Source: Acidobacteriota bacterium
Lineage (GTDB): Bacteria > Acidobacteriota > Blastocatellia > Pyrinomonadales > Pyrinomonadaceae
Reading direction: 5' to 3'
Assembly (NCBI GenBank): GCA_020199975.1
Contig: JAIVJP010000284.1
Coordinates: forward strand, 37,913-101,912
Length of the DNA: 64,000 bases
Of this stretch, positions 1-9,200 are shown piece after piece; positions within the stretch are counted from its first letter, which is position 1; each line of letters begins with the position of its first letter. Both the position numbers and the translations under genes were made by a program. A model generated the notes under the pieces. It ran no database searches and was not told the DNA's origin. It saw only the letters and a list, made by a program, of their open reading frames with translations.

Positions 1-287
1 GCCGTGCTCAAAAGCAAAACACGCGGCATGCGCAGCGGTTGCCAATCGTTGGCGGACGCCGCACGCACAATGTAGGCACTGCTGAGTCCGGTGAACAGCA
101 TCAGAATCGACGCCATCCCCACCCACATGCCGATCCGGTAGCGGTTGGCCGAAGAACGCGCGTCAAAAAAAGCGTGGCCGTGGCCGTTCCGCTTCGGCGA
201 ACCATTGCCGTTGGGCCCGCGAGATTTCGACCCGCCGCCCAATCGGGTTTGTGTGAGTGGCTTAGTGCCGGTGACCGTTGTGGCCAT
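1..287 (-). CDS. coxC: Cytochrome c oxidase subunit III, N-terminal part (runs off the window)
   Basis: Integral membrane subunit of the haem-copper oxidase encoded just upstream. Only the first 95 codons are in the window. I translated them by hand: a Gly/Asn/His-rich cytoplasmic start, then a first membrane helix that includes MWVGMASILMLFTGLSSAY. The ATG at 287 lies inside the 3' end of coxA and overlaps it by 26 bases in another frame, which suggests translational coupling. The subunit III call rests on position after coxA, the N-terminal hydrophobic profile and the Ser/Ala-Asn-Arg-x-Gly-Met context usual for bacterial CoxC. The downstream helices that would prove it are missing. Confidence 0.75.
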   Translation of the reverse strand, partial: MATTVTGTKPLTQTRLGGGSKSRGPNGNGSPKRNGHGHAFFDARSSANRYRIGMWVGMASILMLFTGLSSAYIVRAASANDWQPLRMPRVLLLST

Positions 288-2103
288 TTCCACCTGTCCT
301 CTCAGCTTCAGTTTCCGGCTCAGTTTGCATTACAAAATCATTCGGCGCTCCGGGTACGGCAAATTCGTATGGACCGCGATATACGGTCGGCAGTACACCC
401 GCAAAGTTATCGTGCGGTGGCGGGCTGGGGGTTATCCATTCGAGCGTGGTCGCGTCCCAGGGATTTGGCCCGGCTTTCTTTCCTTTGAAAATGCTCCAGA
501 TCAGGTTGAAGTAAAACAGAAACTGCGCAAGCACCGTGATGATGGCGACGATTGAGACGAAAACCACCAACGGATGCAGCCTGCTTAGAAATGTGTACTC
601 CGTAAACGACGAAAAACGTCGCGGCATGCCCACAATCCCCATCACGTGCATAGGCACGAAAATACAGTAGACACCGACGAACGTTATCCAAAAATGAATC
701 TTGCCCATGCCTTCGCTCATAAAGCGACCAAACACCTTGGGGAACCAAAAATAAGTGGCTGCGAACATGCCGAAGATGGACGCCACACCCATCACCAGAT
801 GGAAGTGCGCAGTCACAAAATAGGTATCGTGCATCGGCAAATCGAGTGAGGTCTGGCCCAACACCAGGCCGGTGATCCCGCCGGCAACAAAGAGCGACAC
901 AAAGCCAATCGCAAAAAGCATCGCGGTGGTAAAGCGAATTCTTGCTCCCCATAGTGTGCCCAGCCAGTTGAAAGTTTTTACCGCCGAGGGCACGCCAATC
1001 GAGAGCGTCAGGATCGAAAACGTCATCGCTGAATAGGGACTCATGCCGCTAATGAACATGTGATGTCCCCAAACGAAGAAGCCCAGCAGCCCAATCGCGA
1101 AGATCGCAAACACCATAGCGCGATAACCAAAGATCGGCTTGCGTGCAAACGTCGAAAGAATGTGTGACGTGGCGCCCATACCGGGCAGGATGGCGATGTA
1201 AACTTCCGGATGCCCGAAAAACCAAAACAAGTGTTGCCACAAAATGGGTGAGCCGCCGGTATGCACCGGAAAGCTTGGATTCGTTCCGGAAAGAATGCCA
1301 CTGACGTAGAGCCCCCCCGGAATAAAGAAACTAGTTCCAGCGAGGCGATCAAGCAGCAGCAGGATGCCGCCACCGAGCAACACCGGAAACGACAACAGCG
1401 CGAGTACGGCAGTAGTAAACCAGGCCCAGCAGGTCAAGGGCATGCGCATCAGCGTCATGCCCCTGGTGCGCATGTTCAGCAGCGTCGTAATGAAATTGAG
1501 CGCACCGAGCAATGAACCCACGCAAAAAATTGCGATGCTTATTATCCAAAGGTTCATGCCCAGGCCTTGCCCTGGTCCAGCTATTTGACCCAAGGCGCTT
1601 AAGGGCGCATAGCCGGTCCAGCCCCCAATAGGACCAACCGTTGATGCCGACCCGGAAGCGAAGATTGCGGCAAGGATGACAATGAAGCCCACCAATGTCA
1701 CCCAAAAAGAAAGCATGTTCAGCACCGGAAATGCCATATCTTCCGCGCCGATTTGGATGGGAAGGAAATAGTTGCCAAAGCCGCCCTGCGGTGCAGTCGT
1801 CAGCACGAAGAACACCATAATCGTCCCGTGCATGGTGACCAGCGACAAATAAAACTCCGGATTCATGATGCCCCCGGGAGCGCCGGCGGGAAACAGCGTT
1901 CCCAGGATGGGCCAGTTCGTGCCGGGCCAGGACAAGTTCATGCGCATCAGCACCGACATCGTCATGCCAACAATTACCGCGACCAGCGCCAGAATTATGT
2001 ACTGGATGCCAATGACCTTGTGATCCAGACTGAAGATGTATTTACGAATGAAGCTAGTCGGCGGCTCGTGGCGATGGACTGCTTCGTGCGTTTCAACTGA
2101 CAT
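262..2103 (-). CDS. coxA: Cytochrome c oxidase subunit I (aa3-type, A family)
   Basis: Catalytic subunit of the terminal oxidase: reduces O2 to water at the haem a3-CuB site and pumps protons. All metal ligands are visible. Low-spin haem His92 (MHGTIM) pairs with His435; haem a3 uses His433; CuB uses His298, His347 and His348; the cross-linked Tyr302 and proton-path Glu300 sit in GHPEVYI. The GAEDMAFP motif near residue 120 carries the D-channel Asp. The length of 613 aa and about 12 helices are normal. ATG at 2103 follows a GGAG ribosome site. It is in an operon behind coxB (46-base gap) and overlaps coxC. The C-terminal Asn/Gly/His-rich tail is unremarkable. Confidence 0.97.
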   Translation of the reverse strand: MSVETHEAVHRHEPPTSFIRKYIFSLDHKVIGIQYIILALVAVIVGMTMSVLMRMNLSWPGTNWPILGTLFPAGAPGGIMNPEFYLSLVTMHGTIMVFFVLTTAPQGGFGNYFLPIQIGAEDMAFPVLNMLSFWVTLVGFIVILAAIFASGSASTVGPIGGWTGYAPLSALGQIAGPGQGLGMNLWIISIAIFCVGSLLGALNFITTLLNMRTRGMTLMRMPLTCWAWFTTAVLALLSFPVLLGGGILLLLDRLAGTSFFIPGGLYVSGILSGTNPSFPVHTGGSPILWQHLFWFFGHPEVYIAILPGMGATSHILSTFARKPIFGYRAMVFAIFAIGLLGFFVWGHHMFISGMSPYSAMTFSILTLSIGVPSAVKTFNWLGTLWGARIRFTTAMLFAIGFVSLFVAGGITGLVLGQTSLDLPMHDTYFVTAHFHLVMGVASIFGMFAATYFWFPKVFGRFMSEGMGKIHFWITFVGVYCIFVPMHVMGIVGMPRRFSSFTEYTFLSRLHPLVVFVSIVAIITVLAQFLFYFNLIWSIFKGKKAGPNPWDATTLEWITPSPPPHDNFAGVLPTVYRGPYEFAVPGAPNDFVMQTEPETEAERTGGNGHNGHRH

Positions 2104-2149
2104 CTTAATCTCCTGTGTTAACGAATGAGCGTAGAGATTTCGTTTTTGT

Positions 2150-2995
2150 CTAGTAAGTCGGCAATGGATACTGGGCCAACAACTCAGTGACGCGGCTCTG
2201 AAACTGGTCCTGCGGCAAAGCCATTAACGCCTGATGCTCAGCTTCCGGCAGGACCAGCATGTAACTCTTCATCTTAAAGTGGAGCTGGCCGCAAAGTTCG
2301 GCGCATGCCAGTTCATACTTGCCTATTTGATTTGCCGTGAAGTGGACGCGAATCGCCATGCCCGGAACCAGGTCCTGCTTGAATCTCAGTTGTGGCACCC
2401 AGAAGTTGTGAATAACGTCCTTCGAGCGAAGGATCAATTCCACCGGCCGGCCGACCGGTATAGCAATCACACTGTGCGTTGCATCGTCTTTGGCGCTTGG
2501 GTCTGTTTCGTCAAGCCCTACAAAATTCAGGGCTGAATCGTCTATCAGACTCGGATCTGTACGACCGAAGACGCCGTCTCTGCCTGCGTAGTGAAAGTTC
2601 CATTGAAACTGCTGCGCTACCACTTCAACCTGAAAGGAACCCGCCGGCGCTTTGTTAAAGTGAAGCGAGGCCCAGACGCTTTGGCCCATTACGGCCAGTC
2701 CGATAAAGATGATGGCCGTTACGATCGTCCAGATAACTTCGAGGCGATTGCTGCCGTGCGTGTACATCGCGCGCTCGTGGCTCGGCCGCTCGCGATACTT
2801 CCAGACCATGTAGCCGAGTCCGACCTGGGCGGCTGTAAATGAGATTCCCACCACGATGATAGTGATTAGGAATTGCCGATCGAGTGCTGCTGCGTGGGAA
2901 GAAATGGCGGCAGGAAACCACCACTGCTTAACGAAAAAGATACTTACTGAACCCAGAGTCAGGATCCAGATAATAACCGCAAGAGCTCGTCCCAT
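2150..2995 (-). CDS. coxB: Cytochrome c oxidase subunit II
   Basis: Carries the binuclear CuA centre that accepts electrons from cytochrome c and passes them to subunit I. There is an N-terminal signal-like helix (3-22), two membrane helices (about 41-66 and 86-108), then a periplasmic cupredoxin domain. CuA ligands are all present: His196, Cys231, Glu233, Cys235, His239, Met242. There is no fused C-terminal haem c domain, so the electron donor must be a separate protein; the multihaem cytochrome upstream is a good candidate (inference). ATG at 2995 follows AGGAG. Length 281 aa is normal. Confidence 0.96.
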   Translation of the reverse strand: MGRALAVIIWILTLGSVSIFFVKQWWFPAAISSHAAALDRQFLITIIVVGISFTAAQVGLGYMVWKYRERPSHERAMYTHGSNRLEVIWTIVTAIIFIGLAVMGQSVWASLHFNKAPAGSFQVEVVAQQFQWNFHYAGRDGVFGRTDPSLIDDSALNFVGLDETDPSAKDDATHSVIAIPVGRPVELILRSKDVIHNFWVPQLRFKQDLVPGMAIRVHFTANQIGKYELACAELCGQLHFKMKSYMLVLPEAEHQALMALPQDQFQSRVTELLAQYPLPTY

Positions 2996-3014
2996 CGGTT
3001 AGCTCCTTCAAGAA

Positions 3015-3138
3015 GTGAATCGTGAATCGTAAATCGTAAATCGTGACAGACCGCAAATAGCAAACAGTGAACCGAGTTGTGCAAAACCAGACTTAGAATT
3101 CGGTGTTAACCATTTACGATTTACGATTCACGATTTAC
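3015..3138. repeat. Inverted repeat with tandem 7-base arms (CGTAAAT/CGTGAAT)
   Basis: Arms at 3015-3042 and 3111-3138 are near-perfect reverse complements. Each arm is itself four copies of a 7-base unit (CGTAAAT or CGTGAAT). The element fills the gap between ctaB and coxB and could fold into a long hairpin in the operon transcript. One of several such elements in the window, each with its own unit. Confidence 0.85.
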
Positions 3139-3143
3139 GGCAT

Positions 3144-4055
3144 TTACCGGTCCAGAACCATCAAGATAAATAAGAACGGTAAATAAATCACCGAAGCGAG
3201 CAGCAAATGTCGCGCTGCCTGGCGCGATTTCGAGAAAGCCGCTCGCACACTGAAATAGAGAAATGCCAGTCCGAAAATAATCGCACCCACGAAATAAATT
3301 TTGCCCGCGGTTCCCAGTAGTGTGGGCAACAGGCTAACCGGCAACAGCATGACCGTATACATAACTATTTGTTGCCCAGTAACGCGGCCATCGGGTTCCA
3401 CAACGGGAAGCATTAAGATTCCCGCGCGCGTGTAATCCTCTCGATACATCCAGGCAATCGCCAGGAAATGAGGAAACTGCCAGAGAAAGAGGATTGCGAA
3501 TAGTACCCAGGCTTCGACCCCGATCGAACCACGCGCGCTGGCCCACCCGATTAGTGGCGGGACTGCGCCCGGAAAAGCGCCGACGAACGTTGAAAGCGAA
3601 GTCCGCGTCTTCAGTGGTGTGTAGGCGAATAAGTACCCCGAGATGACGGTCAATCCTAATACCGCGCTTAGTGGGTTCACTAAAACTGCCAGATAAATCT
3701 CAGCGAGCACCGTCAGTCCGATACCAAAGGCCAGCGCTTCCCACGGGGAAAGTTTGCCTGAAGGCAATGGCCGGTTCGCGGTGCGACGCATCAGGCCATC
3801 GAGATCCTTCTCCATGAACTGATTGAGCGTGGCGATCCCTGAAGACAAAAGCGCGATGCCAACCATCGCCGTGAGCATCGCCGGATAATCCACGCGTCCC
3901 GGTGAAGCAAGCGCAAAACCGGCTGCCGCCGTCAACACAATCAGAAAAGTAATACGAGGTTTGGTTAGCTCGACGTAGGCGGCCACACGATCGCGCGCGC
4001 TTAAGCGCTCGAGTTGAGCTATCCCGCCGTTAAGTTCTATTACGAATTCTTCCAT
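3144..4055 (-). CDS. ctaB: Protohaem IX farnesyltransferase (haem O synthase)
   Basis: Adds a farnesyl group to haem B to make haem O, the first step towards haem A for the oxidase encoded downstream. UbiA-type polytopic membrane prenyltransferase of 303 aa. The first Asp-rich prenyl-diphosphate site is seen as NQFMEKDLDGLMRRT (about residues 78-92), followed by NRPLPSGKLSP. The second acidic loop is YREDYTRAG. Roughly nine hydrophobic helices follow. It sits between ctaA and coxB in the same operon, as expected. ATG at 4055 has no strong ribosome site, so a later start is possible but less likely. Confidence 0.95.
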   Translation of the reverse strand: MEEFVIELNGGIAQLERLSARDRVAAYVELTKPRITFLIVLTAAAGFALASPGRVDYPAMLTAMVGIALLSSGIATLNQFMEKDLDGLMRRTANRPLPSGKLSPWEALAFGIGLTVLAEIYLAVLVNPLSAVLGLTVISGYLFAYTPLKTRTSLSTFVGAFPGAVPPLIGWASARGSIGVEAWVLFAILFLWQFPHFLAIAWMYREDYTRAGILMLPVVEPDGRVTGQQIVMYTVMLLPVSLLPTLLGTAGKIYFVGAIIFGLAFLYFSVRAAFSKSRQAARHLLLASVIYLPFLFILMVLDR

Positions 4056-4076
4056 CTGGGTTGGTGAAAGGCCCGA

Positions 4077-4146
4077 AGTTCAGGGTCCAAGCTTTAGCTT
4101 GCTGATTACTAAGCTGAGAGCAATCTGAAGGTTGTCCTCTGAACCA
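4077..4146. repeat. REP-like hairpin element, copy A
   Basis: About 70 bases between ctaA and ctaB. The ends are roughly self-complementary (CAGGGTCCAAGCTTTAGCTTGC against GAGAGCAATCTGAAGGTTGTCCTCTG). A clearly related copy lies at 5135-5200, so this is a dispersed family. Confidence 0.7.
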
Positions 4147-4152
4147 CTTAAG

Positions 4153-5076
4153 CTAACCTCGTTGCGTCGCCGCTGAAAACTCTAACGATTGTTCGGATGG
4201 TCGCAATACCTTAAATACCCTTAGTGTCAAAACTATTGTGGTCGCGAACACCAATGCGCCGCAGGCCACGTGTGCCACTGTGACTCCGACCATAGGGTTC
4301 AACGGCTGTGGATCGTTTGGCGAAGCCGCGCGCGTTAGATAAGCCGCCAACCCAAGAAATAGTTGCACCACCAGCAAAATCAAAACGACGATTGCCGGCC
4401 AAGTCAGGAAGGGCAGACCGCGATGACGCCGCAGTACCGACAATGCCGCGCTTCCCAATATCAACGTGACCGCAACTGCGCCACCAATATGTGTCAATAA
4501 AAGATCTGTTGGCAGCGGTTTGTCCCAGGTGGCTGAATGCCGCAAAGTCGCGCCAATTATCAACTGCAAGAAGATCGTGGCCACCGCCGCGGAACAGATG
4601 TATCTGAGCGGCAGACCGGGGCGCTCCTCGAGCGTCGGCCGGTCCGTCATCCAGCTCCGCGAGGTAAAAACCGCCAGGCTAACGGTGGTACAGAAAAAGA
4701 GCTGGGCTAATGTTGCATGAGCGGTGGAGACTGCAAGCGGCAAGCTCAACTTTACAGTTAATCCGCCGAGCAGGCCCTGCGCGATCACACCAAACAAAGC
4801 CAGCAACCCCAGCCGCCGCACCCAGCGTCGTTTCTCTTTTGCGAAAAGAAAAATGACCAGACCGATTGTCAATAAACCAACTGTCGTAGCCACCATGCGG
4901 TGACCATGTTCCCAAAAAAGGTTACCCACCATTTTCGGAAACACCTGGCCATTTGAAAGTGGCCAGTCGTTCGTGGCCAGTCCCGCGTCGTGGCTCGTCA
5001 CCAGCGCCCCGGCGATGATCAAGAAAAAGGTCGCGCAAGCGACCAGCAACGCGAAACGATGCAAACCTTTACTCAT
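4153..5076 (-). CDS. ctaA: Haem A synthase (COX15/CtaA family)
   Basis: Oxidises haem O to haem A in the membrane for the aa3 oxidase. 307 aa with eight predicted helices. Conserved His residues are seen in the first half (EHGHR near 57, HATLAQ near 120) and the second half (LLTHIGG near 195, VAHVACG near 270), matching the two haem-binding pairs of the family. The motif TSHDAGLATNDWP near residue 28 is also typical. It is transcribed ahead of ctaB in the cox operon. ATG at 5076 is taken as start because the hydrophobic N-terminal helix begins directly after it. Confidence 0.93.
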   Translation of the reverse strand: MSKGLHRFALLVACATFFLIIAGALVTSHDAGLATNDWPLSNGQVFPKMVGNLFWEHGHRMVATTVGLLTIGLVIFLFAKEKRRWVRRLGLLALFGVIAQGLLGGLTVKLSLPLAVSTAHATLAQLFFCTTVSLAVFTSRSWMTDRPTLEERPGLPLRYICSAAVATIFLQLIIGATLRHSATWDKPLPTDLLLTHIGGAVAVTLILGSAALSVLRRHRGLPFLTWPAIVVLILLVVQLFLGLAAYLTRAASPNDPQPLNPMVGVTVAHVACGALVFATTIVLTLRVFKVLRPSEQSLEFSAATQRG

Positions 5077-5086
5077 TCAAAGTCAC

Positions 5087-5236
5087 GCGATTCCCAATCT
5101 CCGATTGCCGTCTTTGGCGAAAGACAAGCAGTTTTTAGAGTCCAACCTTTAGCTTGCCCCTTACGAGCTGAGAGCAAGCTGAAGGTTGGCTCTGAACTAC
5201 TTTGTTTTCAAACGGCAATCGGAAATTGGCAATCGC
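5087..5236. repeat. Inverted repeat with tandem units (GATTGCC type) enclosing REP copy B
   Basis: Arms at 5087-5116 (GCGATTCCCAATCTCCGATT start) and 5209-5236 (ending GGCAATCGC) are imperfect reverse complements made of 7-base units such as CGATTGC/CAATTTC. The interior contains a second hairpin (5135-5200), giving a nested structure between the lipoprotein gene and ctaA. Confidence 0.8.
5135..5200. repeat. REP-like hairpin element, copy B (nested)
   Basis: AGAGTCCAACCTTTAGCTTG pairs with the later GAGAGCAAGCTGAAGGTTGG to form a hairpin. It is homologous along its length to copy A at 4077-4146, only about 1 kb away. Confidence 0.75.
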
Positions 5237-5245
5237 AAGTCCAGA

Positions 5246-6127
5246 TCAGTGATGACCGGGCGCCGGTACCACGAGCGCGGGCATCATTTCCAGACCAGGT
5301 TTGCTTGAAGCGGTTGCAGCTTCACCGAACGCGAAGTCTGCTTTGACGCTACCACTCGCCGGTACCGTTACACTCATGGTTTTTTCTGTTCCGGTAGCGC
5401 CGCCTTCTTTCCACGCCGCAACGGTGTAAGTTCCCGGCGGTACACCCTTGATGGTGAACGTGCCGTCTTCAGCGCTAACCGCGAAGAATGGATGCTTCAA
5501 CACCCCAACGTAAGCTTTCATCCACGGATGTTGGTTGCACTTGACGGGTACCAGCACTTCCGAGCGCGCAAACGAGTGCGTTAAAGCAGGTGCGCCATTT
5601 GGTTGCGATTGGTTCCAGTCAGGATTGTTCTTTGGCGTGAAATGGATGTTGTGCTGGGTAGGATCGCTGTTGGTAATGTTCAATTTCTGATTGATCATCG
5701 CCCCCATCACATGCGGCTTGTATTGACAACCGCTTTGATCCAGATTCACGGTGTCCGAAGGTGCAGTGAAAGTGTATTCGGTCACCTTCGTGCCATCGGC
5801 AGTAGCGCCATCTTTGATGTAAACAAAAGCATTGGCCAGCTTGCCATCTTTGACTGCGTTGTCTTCAGTTGTGAGGTTCGGGTTCCTCTGGCCGCAAACC
5901 GGATCGGCGGAAGCATCAATCTTCTTTGGCGCCGGCGGCGTGCCGTTATAAGCAATCGTTCCAGTAACGGTTCCTTCGTCCCCTTTAGCAGTGAAAGCTT
6001 TGCCGGTTGTTGTTGCTGCCGGCTCGCTGTCGCCTCCTTCAGGCGTCTTGCTGCAAGCCGAGGCCAGGCCCAGCAGCGATAGAGCAATCATCAGAGTCAG
6101 CCAGACCTTGGTCTGCTTCATAGACAT
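5246..6127 (-). CDS. Cupredoxin/carboxypeptidase-regulatory-like lipoprotein of the respiratory operon
   Basis: Secreted lipoprotein of unknown role in a cytochrome bc-cox operon. ATG at 6127 is preferred over the longer frame because GGAGG sits 8 bases before it. The signal peptide ends in LGLASAC, giving lipid attachment at Cys. A Ser/Ala/Thr linker follows, then a domain with Cys/His-rich positions (DPVCGQRN; DQSGCQYKPHVMG; HNIHFTP; PVKCNQHPWMKAYVG) resembling blue-copper-like folds, and finally a Gly/Pro-patterned CarboxypepD_reg-like segment (GVPPGTYTVAAW). The His/Cys/His spacing in CNQHPWM suggests a type-1 copper site, so electron transfer between the bc complex and oxidase is possible (inference). 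Confidence 0.8.
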   Translation of the reverse strand: MSMKQTKVWLTLMIALSLLGLASACSKTPEGGDSEPAATTTGKAFTAKGDEGTVTGTIAYNGTPPAPKKIDASADPVCGQRNPNLTTEDNAVKDGKLANAFVYIKDGATADGTKVTEYTFTAPSDTVNLDQSGCQYKPHVMGAMINQKLNITNSDPTQHNIHFTPKNNPDWNQSQPNGAPALTHSFARSEVLVPVKCNQHPWMKAYVGVLKHPFFAVSAEDGTFTIKGVPPGTYTVAAWKEGGATGTEKTMSVTVPASGSVKADFAFGEAATASSKPGLEMMPALVVPAPGHH

Positions 6128-6213
6128 AATCAGTTCCTCCAAATCAAGATACTTTCAGCATAACTTTAGCACGGGAACCTACCTTAAGTAGAACCGCGCC
6201 CACATCGAAAGAT

Positions 6214-9200
6214 TCACATTCCCGGCGCTTTGGCAGTCGCGCGCACGCGTCCATTAAACGCAAGTGGAGTGCGTTTTGATCTACGCAATCTACGTGAGGT
6301 TTCTCCGCTTCTCCGCCTTAATTTATTTTCTGCCTTCTCTACGGGCGGCGGTGTTGGCGGCGGCCCGGCCGTAGCCGCGGGCGCCGTCGCTAACAGTCGC
6401 CTTTGTTCGTCAGGCGTCAACAGGAACATGTAACGAACCAACAGCAGCGCATGGTCATCGTGATATGCGGTGGCGCTGGCCGGCGGATTCGGCAGATTGA
6501 TTACCCAACGATCTCCCTCTTTTCTAAACAGACCGGTGGGCATCGCTGTGCCCGGACTGATCTGGGATGGATCCAGCAGCCAACGGAAGGTCCATTCCGG
6601 TTTCAAGCGTTCGCCGGCCAAAAGGAAGTTTGGCGCAATCGCCGTCGCATCGTGGGCTGGATCGCCCGTGATGTGACACTTCAGACACGGAGTGCCGGAC
6701 GTGAACATCTGTCGCGCCACCAGCTTCTCCTCTTCAGTTAACGGAGCCATCGGCTCTTTGATGTAAGGTTCCTGCTGGCCCGACATGGCCATGAAGAAAC
6801 GCACTAGGGTCTGCAACTCGTTAGGCGAGAAATTAAACGTCGGCATGCGGAACTTGAGATACGGACGAACACCGTTGCGATCGAGACCGGGCTGCGGCTT
6901 CAAGTGTCCACTTGTTTGCGCTGCCGGTTTTGGCGAGGCGCTGGGCGAAGCGCTCGGCGAAGCAGTGGCTCGAGCAGCATTATCGATAGCCCTGGTTTGT
7001 TCCGGAGTTTTCTCTCCACTCAAAGACGGGTCGTGAAGGAATCTTAGCAGCCAATTGGGATCAACACGCGCGCCTTCACTGGACAATCGCGGCGGCAGCA
7101 AATCCTTGCCTTCAGGCGTTTGGTAAAAAGGCAAATCCATAACTACTGTTCGCTGGTCTACCTGCACCTGGTGGCAACCCACGCAGTTATATTTCTTTAT
7201 TACCCACCACCCGTTTTGAATGTCCTGCCGGCGCTGGTCCTCCGGATTATAGAAGAGAGCCGAGGGCACGTTCGAACCTTCCGAGCCAACGCTGCCGAGC
7301 AGAAAAGTTGTTAACGCATTACGCCATTCAGGAGTCAGGAAAGGTTGCGGCATGCGTAAACGATCTTTGGGATCTTTTTCCTTACCCCGATCGTAGATAG
7401 AGGGTTCGGTAATCTTGTGCTCGAAAAATCCCTTATGGTTGTACCAGGGTTTTTCTTTCTCTTTCGGATGCAGGCCAAGCGGATCATGTCCCTCTTCTGC
7501 TTCCTTGGTAAGCATGGCAAAGTCCAGGCGCTCGATCGGCGTTGCACCCTCGACGGTCAACTCTTTGCCGATTCGTTGTTCGTCTTCAAAGCCCTTGATC
7601 TCGTGACAACCGGCGCACCCATATTGCTTGATGAGACCGAATCCCTTGTCTTTCAAGTCCGCGCGGTCCATGAACGAAGCGTCGGCATACTGCGGCGGCG
7701 AGGACAACGAGAACAGGTACGTCGCGATGTCGCGCGCATCCGTCTCGGACAGGCGGAAGTTTGGCATCACTGTCATGTTCTGCACTTGCAGCTCGGCCCC
7801 ATCGTTGGGGCAGCGCGAATGCAGCTCAGTATCAAACACATATGGCAAGTTGTGCTTGGCGTAGTCGTCCGCCGTTAGATCCCGTTTTTCTTTCGGACAA
7901 TATGGAGCAAAGCGTTCGCGTGGGTTGTGAATCCAGCGCACTATGTAATCGAAGTTTGCTTTCTCGCCCACCTTTTGCAGATTCGCGGCAAAACTTCCGC
8001 CCGTGTCGTTTCCTTCGTCACCAATCGAGTGACACCCCAGACAGCCACGCGTCTCGAAGAGTTCTTTGCCGTGAGCGGCATCGCCGCGCTGCTGCTGGGG
8101 TAACTTGCCATCAAAACTATCCTGCCAGAGATAGGCAGCAATCGCCTGGATTTGCTCCTCGCCATCTTTATCGCGCATTGATGGACCATTGCCGCTGGGA
8201 GCTGCGAACCTCCAGAAGGTCGGCATCTTGGTGCCGGGACGAAAACCTTGCGGATCTAAAAGCCACTGCGGAACCCATTCCTTGCGCAGTTTCAGGCGCA
8301 CGTCCTTCAGGTTTGGCCCAATTTTCTTCTGATCTTGCATTAGGTACTTAGACTGCAAGTTCAACTGATCGATGCGCGCAGCCAGAATGCTGTTGGTAAC
8401 TTTCAACGCCTCCGATTCGGCCAGCATCTTTTGCGCATCTTCATCGCTGGTTCCCTCAGGCGGATTCTCATCGATGCGAATCCGCTTTTGATTGGCCGTA
8501 ATCTGATCCTCAAGTTGGCTAATATTTTGCCGCGTAGTCGCCAGGTTATCCGCCTCGCGGTCGAACCCTTCATAACGATGACAACCCATGCAGCCACGTT
8601 GGTAGAAGAGGTCGCGGCCGAGATTCAAGGTGTCGGCGCCTTGCGTAACCCGATCTTTCGCGTGACATTGCTGGCAGCCGGCCTCGGTGTTTTCTTTCTC
8701 AAACATCGGCCACAGCCAATACTTATGCCGCCCGTGCCCCTTCACGTCACTGGTTGTCGCGCGGCCATTGCCCCAGTGACAACTGGAACACCCAAACCGA
8801 TCCGGATTATGAATCTGCAGCAGATCTTTCTTGGGATGACTAACGAAAGCGCGCGCCAGGCTGTCGGGTTTCTTCCCGGGACCTCCGGGCGCTAAATCTT
8901 CCGCACGGATGTCGAGTGGCTCGCGAGCACCAACATGACAAACTTCGCAGCGGTCGACGATGTCGAATGCATTGACGCTAATCTGGTGCGGCAGGATCGA
9001 ATAATCAAACGTGTCCATCTTGCGGATCAGTCCATCGATCTGACTCGCGCCTAGTCCGGGCATGTGATGTTTCAAAAAGTCGTCCCGCTTCTTCGCCAGC
9101 CCGCTGGGCCCTTTCAGGAGTTCTGCCTTTTGACCAAGCAGGCGGGCCTTTTCATCGCGCAGGTCGTTGTAAAACTTTTCGAGCTGCTCGTAGTTCATCC

